Positions 23,885 to 31,034 of a stretch of 61,276 bases of DNA are shown here, one piece after another. Origin of the DNA: CALZBJ01 sp945619025 (lineage in GTDB: Bacteria; Pseudomonadota; Gammaproteobacteria; Cardiobacteriales; Wohlfahrtiimonadaceae); contig CALZBJ010000011.1 of the NCBI GenBank assembly GCA_945619025.1, positions 1 through 61,276 on the forward strand, given 5' to 3'. The notes under the pieces are model-generated. The model saw only the letters and a list, made by a program, of their open reading frames with translations. It did no database searches and was not told the origin of the DNA. Position numbers and translations under genes: made by a program. Position 1 is the stretch's first letter. Every line of letters begins with the position of its first letter.

Positions 23885-24829
23885 ATGACGATTCGATTGA
23901 AGAGACGATTTCAGAAAAAAGCGAAATCGGGCAGGCCTTTTTTTTCAACCTCGGTGCTCGCATTGATTGCGAGTGCTGGATTAATGCAGACGATGGCGTT
24001 TGCGGAGATTGAACCGCCAAAAGAGCGCATTATCACCACCTCAAATGTGCTTACCCAAGTGGTGGTTGCGCTCGGAAAAGAGGCGGAACTTGTGGGCGTT
24101 GATACTACGAGTCGCACAACGCCGAGTCTTAAAAAGCTCCCGGATGTTGGCTACCGTTTAGCGCTCTCAACGGAAGGGATCTTATCGCTCAAACCGACGC
24201 TGATTTTAATCGCTGAAGGCGCAGGGCCGCAAAATGTGCTCGATCAAGTGGCTCGCTCGAAGGTACCGCAATTGATGATCGATGAGCTCAATTCTGTGGA
24301 AGATATTGTTGCGATGACCGAAAAAATCAGCTCGGCGTTAGGCGTTGCATCTCGCGGTGAACGGCTGGCAAAATCAGTGGAAACATCTGCGGAACAACTG
24401 CAATCGACGGTTGCTCAGCGCCCCAATTATCGCGGGTATTTTATTATGCAAGAAGCGGGCGGCAAGGGGAGTGTCTCCATTTCAGGTCGCGATACCAGTG
24501 CCGATAAAATGCTGGCGCTTCTGGGGGTGCAAAATCTATTTGGCAGTGATTTTAATAACTATAAATCGGTGAGCATGGAAGGGCAGATGGAAAAACGTCC
24601 CGACCTTGTCTTTATCGGGAGTCGCCGGGATTTTGCCTCTGAGAGCCTGGATCAAATTGCGCCGTTTAAGCATCTCACAAAAGGGATGAAAGAGTGGCCT
24701 GTAAAGCTTCAGCCAACATGCGTCTTTGAGCTCGATATGAGCCGATATCTGGTTTACGGAATCCATATTTTTGATGAAGTGCTCGCGCTTCGAGAGGCGG
24801 TTGATGCATGCATGACGGAGGCAAAGTAG
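23885..24829 (+). CDS. hmuT: Heme ABC transporter periplasmic binding protein
   Basis: HmuT carries heme across the periplasm to the HmuUV permease. The 314-residue protein has a rather long basic N-terminus before the signal core (residues about 21-40, ending TMAFA), then the class III binding-protein pattern: ERIITTSNVLTQVVVALG, LVGVDTTS, LPDVGYRLALSTEGILSLKPTL. ATG 23885 follows GTGGAG by 6 bases; an upstream GTG (23873) is possible. Its stop codon abuts the ATG of the permease gene, so expression is coupled. Confidence 0.92.
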   Translation: MTIRLKRRFQKKAKSGRPFFSTSVLALIASAGLMQTMAFAEIEPPKERIITTSNVLTQVVVALGKEAELVGVDTTSRTTPSLKKLPDVGYRLALSTEGILSLKPTLILIAEGAGPQNVLDQVARSKVPQLMIDELNSVEDIVAMTEKISSALGVASRGERLAKSVETSAEQLQSTVAQRPNYRGYFIMQEAGGKGSVSISGRDTSADKMLALLGVQNLFGSDFNNYKSVSMEGQMEKRPDLVFIGSRRDFASESLDQIAPFKHLTKGMKEWPVKLQPTCVFELDMSRYLVYGIHIFDEVLALREAVDACMTEAK

Positions 24830-25840
24830 ATGAATAGTCAGCTCTTTGAACAGTATCAAAAAATGCTCGTATTTGGCGGCATTGCGGCGCTCTGCGTGGT
24901 TGTTGGTGGCGCGATGTGGCAGGGCGCGATGGCGATTGAGTGGAGCAATCTGTTTAATTCGGACTCCATCGATTATTACATCTTTTGGAATGTGCGCGTA
25001 CCGCGGGTGCTCTCGGCGCTCTTGGTGGGCGGGGCTTTTGCGATTTCTGGCGCAGTGATGCAGGGACTCTTTCGTAATCCACTCGTTGAGCCGGGGATTA
25101 TCGGGGTTTCAAGCGGGGCGGCGCTCTTTGCCTCGTTTACCATTGTGCTCGGTTATAAGTGGCTACCAAATCTATTTGAAACGCTCGGCGATTACGCGCT
25201 TCCCGTTGCGGCGTGCATTGGTGGGTGGTTGGTGACGGCGATTTTATACAATTTTTCAAAAAGCCGGCATTCGATCAGCATCAGCTCCATGCTCTTAATT
25301 GGGATTGCGATCAATGCCTTTACTGGCGCGATGATCGGGCTTTTAACCTTTATCGCGAGTGAAACAGAGCTGCGCTCCCTCACCTTTTGGTCGATGGGAA
25401 GTTTGGGCGGATTTAATTATCACAAGATCGCGATTTTAGCGGGCATTCAGGCGTTGATCATTCCCTTTTTACTCCTAAAAGCGCGCGAGATGAATGCCAT
25501 GCTGCTTGGGGAGCGCGAGGCGCGCCATCTTGGGGTTCATGTAGAAAAGCTGAAAAAACAGCAGATCTGGGGCGTTGCCATTATGACGGGCAGTGCGGTA
25601 GCGTTTTCCGGCGGGATTGGCTTTGTCGGGCTTGTGATTCCTCATCTTATTCGCATTTTGTTTGGCTCGGATAATCGCTTTGTCTTGCCGCTTTCCTATC
25701 TATTGGGCGGCATGCTGTTAATGGTGGCCGATGGATTATCGCGAACGCTCGCCGCGCCTAGTGAAGTGCCGATCGGTATTTTAACCGCCTTTATTGGGGC
25801 ACCCTTTTTGGGGTATCTCGTCTTTAAGCAGGGGAGATAG
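24830..25840 (+). CDS. hmuU: Heme ABC transporter permease (FecCD family)
   Basis: A 336-residue inner-membrane protein of about ten helices. FecCD-family signatures include VRVPRVLSALLVGGAFAISG (residues 51-70), MQGLFRNPLVEPGIIGVSSGAAL, and the ATPase-contact GGIGFVGLVIPHLIR loop near 262-276. It starts immediately after the hmuT stop, and hmuV starts 3 bases after it. Confidence 0.95.
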   Translation: MNSQLFEQYQKMLVFGGIAALCVVVGGAMWQGAMAIEWSNLFNSDSIDYYIFWNVRVPRVLSALLVGGAFAISGAVMQGLFRNPLVEPGIIGVSSGAALFASFTIVLGYKWLPNLFETLGDYALPVAACIGGWLVTAILYNFSKSRHSISISSMLLIGIAINAFTGAMIGLLTFIASETELRSLTFWSMGSLGGFNYHKIAILAGIQALIIPFLLLKAREMNAMLLGEREARHLGVHVEKLKKQQIWGVAIMTGSAVAFSGGIGFVGLVIPHLIRILFGSDNRFVLPLSYLLGGMLLMVADGLSRTLAAPSEVPIGILTAFIGAPFLGYLVFKQGR

Positions 25841-25843
25841 AGG

Positions 25844-26653
25844 ATGTTTACCGTAAAAAATATCAAGGTGAGCGTTCGTCAAAAGCGCTTTCAGAAAGAG
25901 CTGATTAATGTGCCCAATTTAACGCTGCATCAGGGCGAATTTACCGCATTAATTGGCCCAAATGGTGCCGGGAAAACAACGTTGCTGAATTGCCTTGCGG
26001 GCGATTTAATGCCGACAACCGGCGAGGTGCTCCTTGCGGGGAAGCCGCTCAATGATTACAGCATTAGCGAGCTTGCTTACCGCCGGAGTGTGTTACCGCA
26101 AACCCAACATATTCCCTTTGCGATCAATGTGCGCGCGGTGCTTTTAATGGGGGTGATGCCCTTTGAGGTGAGCTATCGCGATTCGCGGGTGGTTGAACTT
26201 CTTGAAACGATCTGTTCCCACCTTGAACTTTCGCATCTACTCGATCAAACCTATCAAACGCTTTCGGGCGGGGAGCAACATCGGGCGCAGATTGGGCGCG
26301 TGTTAATGCAAGCACTCTTTGCGTGTGATGAAACGCCGTATCAGCCGCGGGTATTGTTGCTCGATGAACCCTTTAATCATCTCGATCTTTACCATCAGCA
26401 AAAACTATTGCGCTATCTAAAAGAGCTCAAAACAGCGGGGATGACCATTATCTGCGTGATGCACGATCTCAATCAAGCACTTCAATCGGCAGATCGATTA
26501 GTACTGATGGCGCGCGGAACGCTTCACGGCGTCTACACCCCCGATGAGCTGCGCGAAAGTACCCTTTTAAACGAGGTGTTTGGCGTTGATTTTATAACGC
26601 TCTATCACCCCGATAATGCTGAGATTTCAGCACTTTCATATCTACTGTCGTAG
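25844..26653 (+). CDS. hmuV: Heme ABC transporter ATP-binding protein
   Basis: The 269-residue ATPase of the heme importer. It has Walker A GPNGAGKTT (about 38-46), the LSGGEQHRAQIGR signature, Walker B VLLLDEPFNHLD and the switch His in VMHDLNQA. The loop between signature and Walker B (QALFACDETPYQPRV) is longer than in many ABC proteins, as is common in HmuV. It completes the receptor-binding protein-permease-ATPase set. Confidence 0.95.
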   Translation: MFTVKNIKVSVRQKRFQKELINVPNLTLHQGEFTALIGPNGAGKTTLLNCLAGDLMPTTGEVLLAGKPLNDYSISELAYRRSVLPQTQHIPFAINVRAVLLMGVMPFEVSYRDSRVVELLETICSHLELSHLLDQTYQTLSGGEQHRAQIGRVLMQALFACDETPYQPRVLLLDEPFNHLDLYHQQKLLRYLKELKTAGMTIICVMHDLNQALQSADRLVLMARGTLHGVYTPDELRESTLLNEVFGVDFITLYHPDNAEISALSYLLS

Positions 26654-26716
26654 CGACGCTAGGACGGAGAATTCCTTTTTTTATCATCATTACTGAGAAC
26701 TATTTTGGAGAAAATA

Positions 26717-27478
26717 ATGACCGATCAGATTACAAAAAACAACCTTGTGCAGGTGTACACCAAAGATCAAGCAGCCGCGGATTCTCGCGAGCAACTTCTT
26801 TCAACCTTTAATGGCGTATTAGCGACGACGATGCGTGATACGCTCGGGCTAGAGGGCTATCCTTTTGGCTCTGTAGTGCCATTTTGCCTTAACTCTCGTG
26901 GCGAGCCGATCTTGCTTATTAGCGATCTTGCACAGCATACAAAAAACCTCAAAGAGAATCCGAAAGCCTCGCTGATGATTCACAATATTGACCAAGATAA
27001 TATTCAAAAAGGTTGGCGTTTAACGGTGATTGGCGATATTACGCCGATCGATCCAAGCGAGTACGATGATATTGCCGATCGGTATGAGCGTTTCTTTGGT
27101 GAGAGCCGCCGTTATCATGAGGTGCACGATTTTAATTTTTATCAACTCACCCCGAAAAAATATCGCTATATTCACGGTTTTGGGGAGATTCACTGGGTCG
27201 ATACGGAGCGCGTTTTACAGCCTTCGCCCTTTGATGCCGAAACCGAAGCGAGCATGATCGATCATATGAATGAGGATCATCACGATACCATCGTCCGTTT
27301 TATGAAAACCCGCGTGGAAGTGCTTCCAAATGCCGAGCTTAAGATGGTGGCGATCGATCAATATGGATTTATTATCGCGATGGGAGAGGCGCTCCATCGT
27401 TTCTTCTTTGAGCGAGAAGCTGAAACGCCGAACGATATCCGCATGCTCCTAGTGGATATGGCGAAAAAAGTCGCGTAA
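26717..27478 (+). CDS. hugZ: HugZ-family heme oxygenase
   Basis: HugZ proteins cleave imported heme and release iron. The 253-residue protein has the split-barrel flavin-fold domain (FGSVVPFCLNSRGEPILLISDLAQHTKNL) and the C-terminal extension MIDHMNEDHHDTI, whose histidines ligate heme in HugZ. ATG 26717 follows GGAG by 7 bases; the in-frame TTG four codons earlier is less likely. Placement 63 bases after hmuV strongly supports heme degradation over a pyridoxamine oxidase role. Confidence 0.9.
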   Translation: MTDQITKNNLVQVYTKDQAAADSREQLLSTFNGVLATTMRDTLGLEGYPFGSVVPFCLNSRGEPILLISDLAQHTKNLKENPKASLMIHNIDQDNIQKGWRLTVIGDITPIDPSEYDDIADRYERFFGESRRYHEVHDFNFYQLTPKKYRYIHGFGEIHWVDTERVLQPSPFDAETEASMIDHMNEDHHDTIVRFMKTRVEVLPNAELKMVAIDQYGFIIAMGEALHRFFFEREAETPNDIRMLLVDMAKKVA

Positions 27479-27517
27479 TTTTCTCCAATTACATTTGCGA
27501 TTTCTCAGAACGAAGAG

Positions 27518-27549
27518 AAGCCCTGCTGATGGTTCAGTGGGGCTTTTGT
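27518..27549 (+). terminator. Heme operon terminator
   Basis: AGCCCTGCTGA pairs with TCAGTGGGGCT over 11 positions with two wobbles, 4-base loop, then TTTGTT. It closes the heme operon about 40 bases past hugZ. Confidence 0.75.
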
Positions 27550-27662
27550 TGTTGTGGATCTTACATAGTATATATAGGGGCGATTTCTGCGTGGGATTAT
27601 CGGGCATTTTTTTTGATGATCCATCGCGTCACACGGCGGTCATAACACCTCGGTAAAGTAAG

Positions 27663-27732
27663 CGCTTTTAGATGAAATTGCTAAAGCGAAAGAGAGACAG
27701 TTAAGTGTTTTCGATAGAGTTATCGCTTTTTT
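27663..27732 (+). promoter_or_regulatory. Mutually exclusive hairpins, possible attenuator upstream of dapB
   Basis: CTAAAGCG (27681-27688) can pair with upstream CGCTTTTAG (27663-27671, one bulged T), while the overlapping AAAGCGA (27683-27689) can instead pair with TCGCTTT (27723-27729), which runs into T. These exclude each other like an antiterminator and terminator. A small CGATA/TATCG stem also precedes the T run. Whether transcription enters this stretch is unknown. The whole 27479-27933 gap contains no gene. Confidence 0.35.
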
Positions 27733-27820
27733 CAAAAACTGTGTATAGTGTAGAGTTGATTATTTTATCGAGAGTTTTTAGGCGATTTGCGTTTTTTTAC
27801 ATTTTTCACGCTATCCTATC

Positions 27821-27837
27821 CCATCAATTGTTGATGG
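27821..27837. promoter_or_regulatory. 17-bp perfect palindrome upstream of dapB
   Basis: CCATCAATTGTTGATGG has 7-bp arms and a 3-base centre, the same geometry as the efflux operator at 3241-3257 but a different sequence. It lies 97 bases before the dapB start and may bind a dimeric regulator. Confidence 0.45.
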
Positions 27838-27850
27838 CATTGATAGAGGC

Positions 27851-27880
27851 AGATGAAAGCAGATGAAAGCGAATGAAAGC
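27851..27880 (+). repeat. Three tandem 10-bp repeats
   Basis: AGATGAAAGC occurs twice exactly and a third time as GAATGAAAGC, head to tail, about 55 bases before dapB. The 10-base period is close to one DNA turn. Confidence 0.85.
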
Positions 27881-27933
27881 GCAATCAGCACAACTCAATG
27901 TACGACGATTTTAATATAAGAGATGACACGATT

Positions 27934-28689
27934 ATGGCAAAGACAACGGTTGGAGTAATTGGTGAAACGGGGCGCATGGGCTCTATTTTGACAGAGATGA
28001 TTGGGCAAGATCCTCGCTTTGAGCTTGGGATGGGCTACAGCATGGAAAACTCAGGCGATGCCGCCCTTGATCGTGTGTTTCAAGAAAATGATCTCGTGAT
28101 CGATTTCTCCCATGCGTCGCTAGTTGAAGCCAATTTATCCGCAGCGCTGCGCTCGCCAAAGCCGCTCATTATCTGTACGACCGGCTGGAGTCCTGAAAAG
28201 ATGGCAGATAAACTTTCAGCGCTATCTGAAAAGGTTCCCGTCATTGTGGCGTCAAATACCAGTGTCGGCGCCTGTTTACAGCGCTATGTGTCCGGAAAAA
28301 TGGCGGAGATTTTGGATGAAGATTTCGATATTGATGTCCATGAAAAGCATCACCGTTTTAAAGTCGATAGCCCTTCAGGAACGGCAGTATCACTCGCCGA
28401 AGAGATGATTAACGCAAAATTGAAGGCCTACAATCTTAATTATGAACTCTACACGCCCGGCCATTTCGCCCGTGAAGAGCATAAAATTGGGATGTCCGTG
28501 GAGCGAAGCGGCAATATCGCCGGCACGCACACCGCATCCTTTACCAGTTTAGAGGAGTCGATCTCCATTACTCACGTCGCGTTTGATCGCACGCTCTTTG
28601 CAAAAGGGGCGATTCGCGCAGCGGCGTGGTTAAGTGAGCAAAAGACGCCTAATATTTATTCGATGTATGACGTGTTAAATCTTGGCTAA
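27934..28689 (+). CDS. dapB: 4-hydroxy-tetrahydrodipicolinate reductase
   Basis: DapB reduces the dihydrodipicolinate precursor in lysine and meso-diaminopimelate synthesis. The 251-residue protein has the nucleotide-binding GETGRMGS (residues about 9-16), FSHASLVE, TTGW, ASNTSVG and the catalytic signature HEKHHRFKVDSPSGTA with the His-His-Lys set. It starts at 27934 (MAKTTVGVIG) since the preceding 12 in-frame residues do not resemble the family. At 251 residues it is somewhat shorter than the E. coli enzyme (273). The long structured leader suggests regulated expression. Confidence 0.95.
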   Translation: MAKTTVGVIGETGRMGSILTEMIGQDPRFELGMGYSMENSGDAALDRVFQENDLVIDFSHASLVEANLSAALRSPKPLIICTTGWSPEKMADKLSALSEKVPVIVASNTSVGACLQRYVSGKMAEILDEDFDIDVHEKHHRFKVDSPSGTAVSLAEEMINAKLKAYNLNYELYTPGHFAREEHKIGMSVERSGNIAGTHTASFTSLEESISITHVAFDRTLFAKGAIRAAAWLSEQKTPNIYSMYDVLNLG

Positions 28690-28756
28690 AACTTGAAAAA
28701 AGCCAAATCAGCCCCTACATTGATAGATTCCCTCCCCGAACCATAAGGAGAACGCA

Positions 28757-29083
28757 ATGAGTCAATTACGCATTAATGGTAAGCCCGCAACGCTGTGGCA
28801 GAAAATTCTGATGGCGGGGATAGGCATTGTTTCGTTAATATTTACCTTCACATTTGGCGCTGTGATCTTGCTCTTTTTATTGATTGCAGGCAGTATCGGC
28901 GCGCTCGTTTTCTGGTGGCGTACTCGCCAAATTCGCAAAATCTTAAAAGCGCAGATGGACGAGGCGCAGGCCGCTCAAACAAAGTTTTATGACGAGATGA
29001 GACAATCATCGCAATCATCACCAAAGGATGGCGAGAATGATCGTCGCGGCAATTTATATGAAGGTGAATACAAGGAGCTGTAG
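28757..29083 (+). CDS. Small two-helix membrane protein
   Basis: A 108-residue protein I cannot name. Residues 16-58 form one or two hydrophobic helices with a WW-R junction (FWWRTRQIRK) at the cytoplasmic face, followed by a charged, partly coiled tail (about 65-108). An AAGGAG site lies 7 bases before the ATG, so it is translated. It follows dapB by 67 bases with no visible terminator and may be co-transcribed. Confidence 0.75.
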   Translation: MSQLRINGKPATLWQKILMAGIGIVSLIFTFTFGAVILLFLLIAGSIGALVFWWRTRQIRKILKAQMDEAQAAQTKFYDEMRQSSQSSPKDGENDRRGNLYEGEYKEL

Positions 29084-29223
29084 TTTTTAATAGAAAATTG
29101 ATACACGCTATCTTTTTTAAGAAATAAAGATAGGAATAATTTTCAGATTGATTACAATAGCTCTCTTTAAAATTTAATTTAGAGATTAAATGAAATTACG
29201 ATCGTATTAGAGGATTAAATATT

Positions 29224-29643
29224 ATGAAAGATCAGTTTCAAGATTTTAAACCATATATTCCTGCGGATGGAGAGGAGTATATGAACGAAGCTCAGCAAGA
29301 GCATTTTCGCAAAATTTTGGAAGGCTGGCGTGATGAGCTAATGCGCGAGAGCGAAAAAACCGTCAATAATATGCAGGACGAAGCGCTCAATCTTCCAGAT
29401 CCAAACGATCGAGCGACGCAAGAAGAGGGCTTCTCGCTTGAATTAAGAACGCGTGATCGTGAGCGTAAATTGCTGGCGAAAATTGAAAAAACATTACGTC
29501 GTTTAGGCCTTGATGATTACGGATATTGCGATACCTGTGGCATCGAAATTGGCATTAAACGTCTTGAAGCGCGCCCGACTGCAGAGCTCTGTATTGACTG
29601 TAAAGAGGTTGAAGAGCAGAAAGAAAAATCTCGTGCAGGTTAA
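29224..29643 (+). CDS. dksA: RNA polymerase-binding transcription factor DksA
   Basis: DksA enters the RNA polymerase secondary channel and acts with ppGpp to repress rRNA and activate amino-acid promoters. The 139-residue protein shows the coiled coil, the tip DPNDRATQEE whose Asp59 and Asp62 match the essential E. coli pair, and a Cys4 zinc finger (Cys102, Cys105, Cys123, Cys126). It is the canonical four-cysteine, redox-stable form. tRNA genes follow. Confidence 0.97.
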   Translation: MKDQFQDFKPYIPADGEEYMNEAQQEHFRKILEGWRDELMRESEKTVNNMQDEALNLPDPNDRATQEEGFSLELRTRDRERKLLAKIEKTLRRLGLDDYGYCDTCGIEIGIKRLEARPTAELCIDCKEVEEQKEKSRAG

Positions 29644-29670
29644 TTGGCTTAAAATTGCGCAAAGTTAATG

Positions 29671-29699
29671 TTGACAGAGGATAGGCCTTTCAGTATTAT
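29671..29699 (+). promoter_or_regulatory. Promoter of the tRNA-Ala/tRNA-Glu unit
   Basis: Consensus TTGACA (29671-29676), a 17-base spacer and TATTAT (29694-29699) lie 21 bases before tRNA-Ala, 27 bases after the dksA stop. A strong tRNA promoter. Confidence 0.85.
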
Positions 29700-29720
29700 A
29701 GTCATCCTCAGACAACGTCT

Positions 29721-29796
<76 letters not shown>

Positions 29797-29804
29797 AGAC
29801 ACAT

Positions 29805-29880
29805 GTCCCTATCGTCTAGAGGCCTAGGACACCGCCCTTTCACGGCGGCAACCGGGGTTCGAATCCCCGTAGGGACGCCA
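29805..29880 (+). tRNA. tRNA-Glu (TTC)
   Basis: A 76-base cloverleaf with acceptor GTCCCTA/TAGGGAC, encoded CCA, T-arm CGGGGTTCGAATCCCCG and anticodon stem CCGCC/GGCGG around CTTTCAC, giving TTC for glutamate. Confidence 0.97.
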
Positions 29881-29888
29881 ATCATACG

Positions 29889-29922
29889 AAAGCCTGCATT
29901 CATTTGGATGCAGGCTTTTTTT
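29889..29922 (+). terminator. tRNA-Ala/Glu terminator
   Basis: AAAGCCTGCAT pairs perfectly with ATGCAGGCTTT around an 8-base loop and ends in a T run, nine bases after tRNA-Glu. Confidence 0.93.
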
Positions 29923-30021
29923 ATTGATAGATATTAAGATTTCATTGATTTGAATACGTCTTGATTTGAAATCAAGGTAGAATAACGAGTCATATATAAA
30001 TGACTCAAGGGAAGCGCGGAT

Positions 30022-30525
30022 ATGCGATCAATTTTTAGATCAAAACGTTGGTTTAATCTCACCTTGGCAGGATTTTCATTTGTAGCGATTGGGATAGCGA
30101 TTCTCTATTTCCAAAACTATTTATGGCTAGAGCCATGTCCATACTGTATTTTACAGCGATTGGCCTTTGGGCTATTGGGCGGGCTCTTTTTAGTGGCGGG
30201 CATTCACCATCCGAAAGGGTGGGGCGCGAAGGTTTATGCCGGATTGATTGGGGTAGCGACGATGATTGGGCTATTTCTATCAGGCAAGCATTCGTGGCTG
30301 CAATTGACCCACAACGATGAGATTGATTCATGCCGTCAAACGACCATGAAGATTGAAGAGTTTTTAGATTTTGATTTTGTGCGAGAGCTCTTATTTGCGA
30401 GAGGTGATTGCACCAAGATCGATTGGGCTCTATTTGGATTATCCATTCCGATGTGGACGTTCCTTGCGTTTTTAGTGATTGGTGGCGCAGGAATCGTGTA
30501 TAACTGGATTGAGTGGAAACGCTAA
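30022..30525 (+). CDS. dsbB: Disulfide bond formation protein DsbB
   Basis: DsbB reoxidises DsbA and passes electrons to quinone in the inner membrane. The 167-residue protein has four hydrophobic helices and both periplasmic cysteine pairs: Cys39/Cys42 in CPYC and Cys104/Cys130, the latter at the same numbers as in E. coli. The CILQR sequence after the first pair is characteristic. It is a lone gene after the tRNA pair; no dsbA is nearby. Confidence 0.95.
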   Translation: MRSIFRSKRWFNLTLAGFSFVAIGIAILYFQNYLWLEPCPYCILQRLAFGLLGGLFLVAGIHHPKGWGAKVYAGLIGVATMIGLFLSGKHSWLQLTHNDEIDSCRQTTMKIEEFLDFDFVRELLFARGDCTKIDWALFGLSIPMWTFLAFLVIGGAGIVYNWIEWKR

Positions 30526-30548
30526 TAAAAATAAAGTAACGCAGTATC

Positions 30549-30593
30549 GAGGCGATTGATAAGTCGGGGCGTTTTATCCCGCTTAGCATCGCC
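30549..30593. other. Long imperfect hairpin between dsbB and pilG
   Basis: AGGCGAT at about 30549 pairs with ATCGCCT at about 30587, with an inner CGGG/CCCG stem. No T run follows. It may be a factor-dependent end for dsbB or a leader structure for pilG. Confidence 0.35.
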
Positions 30594-30632
30594 TTATAAA
30601 TTCTAAATTCCATTGAGTGTTAGGAGAGATAG

Positions 30633-31007
30633 ATGAGTAATTACGGACTAAAAGTGATGGTGGTAGACGACAGTAGCACTGTTCGGAAAACCGCTGAGCT
30701 AATTCTGAAAAAAGAGAATTATGAAGTCGTTGGTATCGAAGATGGGTTTGACGCGTTGGTGAATGTCTCACGCATTAAACCCGACATTATCTTTATGGAT
30801 GTGATGATGCCCAATCTTGATGGCTACGATACCTGTCAAATTTTAAAATCATCGCCTCACGATGTGGCGAAAATCCCGATTATTATGTTAACGAGCAAGG
30901 ATGGCGCGTTTGATAAAGCTAGAGGTGATCTAGCGGGTTGTGATGACTTCATTACCAAACCATTTACGCGTGACGAGATTGTAAATGCAATCGAGCGTCA
31001 TTCTTGA
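30633..31007 (+). CDS. pilG: PilG-like single-domain response regulator
   Basis: A 124-residue CheY-like receiver. The acidic pair Asp12/Asp13, phosphoacceptor Asp56, Thr87 and Lys109 are all present, so it should be phosphorylatable. VMVVDDSSTVRKTAE and the insertion DGAFDKARGDLAGCDDFITKPF match PilG of type IV pilus chemotaxis systems, which stimulates pilus extension. It precedes the PilJ-like receptor by 27 bases, but no CheW (PilI) follows, and no histidine kinase domain is in the cluster to phosphorylate it. Confidence 0.88.
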   Translation: MSNYGLKVMVVDDSSTVRKTAELILKKENYEVVGIEDGFDALVNVSRIKPDIIFMDVMMPNLDGYDTCQILKSSPHDVAKIPIIMLTSKDGAFDKARGDLAGCDDFITKPFTRDEIVNAIERHS

Positions 31008-31034
31008 TTAATTTACAGATAAAGGGGGCATATT

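Noticed and set aside
27663..27732. Naming the dapB leader as a lysine riboswitch.
   Set aside because: I cannot recognise the conserved lysine-riboswitch core; only alternative stems are visible, so it is listed as a possible attenuator.
27851..27880. The 10-bp repeats considered as a CRISPR remnant.
   Set aside because: Units are directly adjacent, without spacers, and only three copies; no cas gene is present.
30059..30613. A 184-codon minus-strand frame opposite dsbB.
   Set aside because: dsbB on the plus strand has all four catalytic cysteines and four helices; the antisense frame has no ribosome site or motif.
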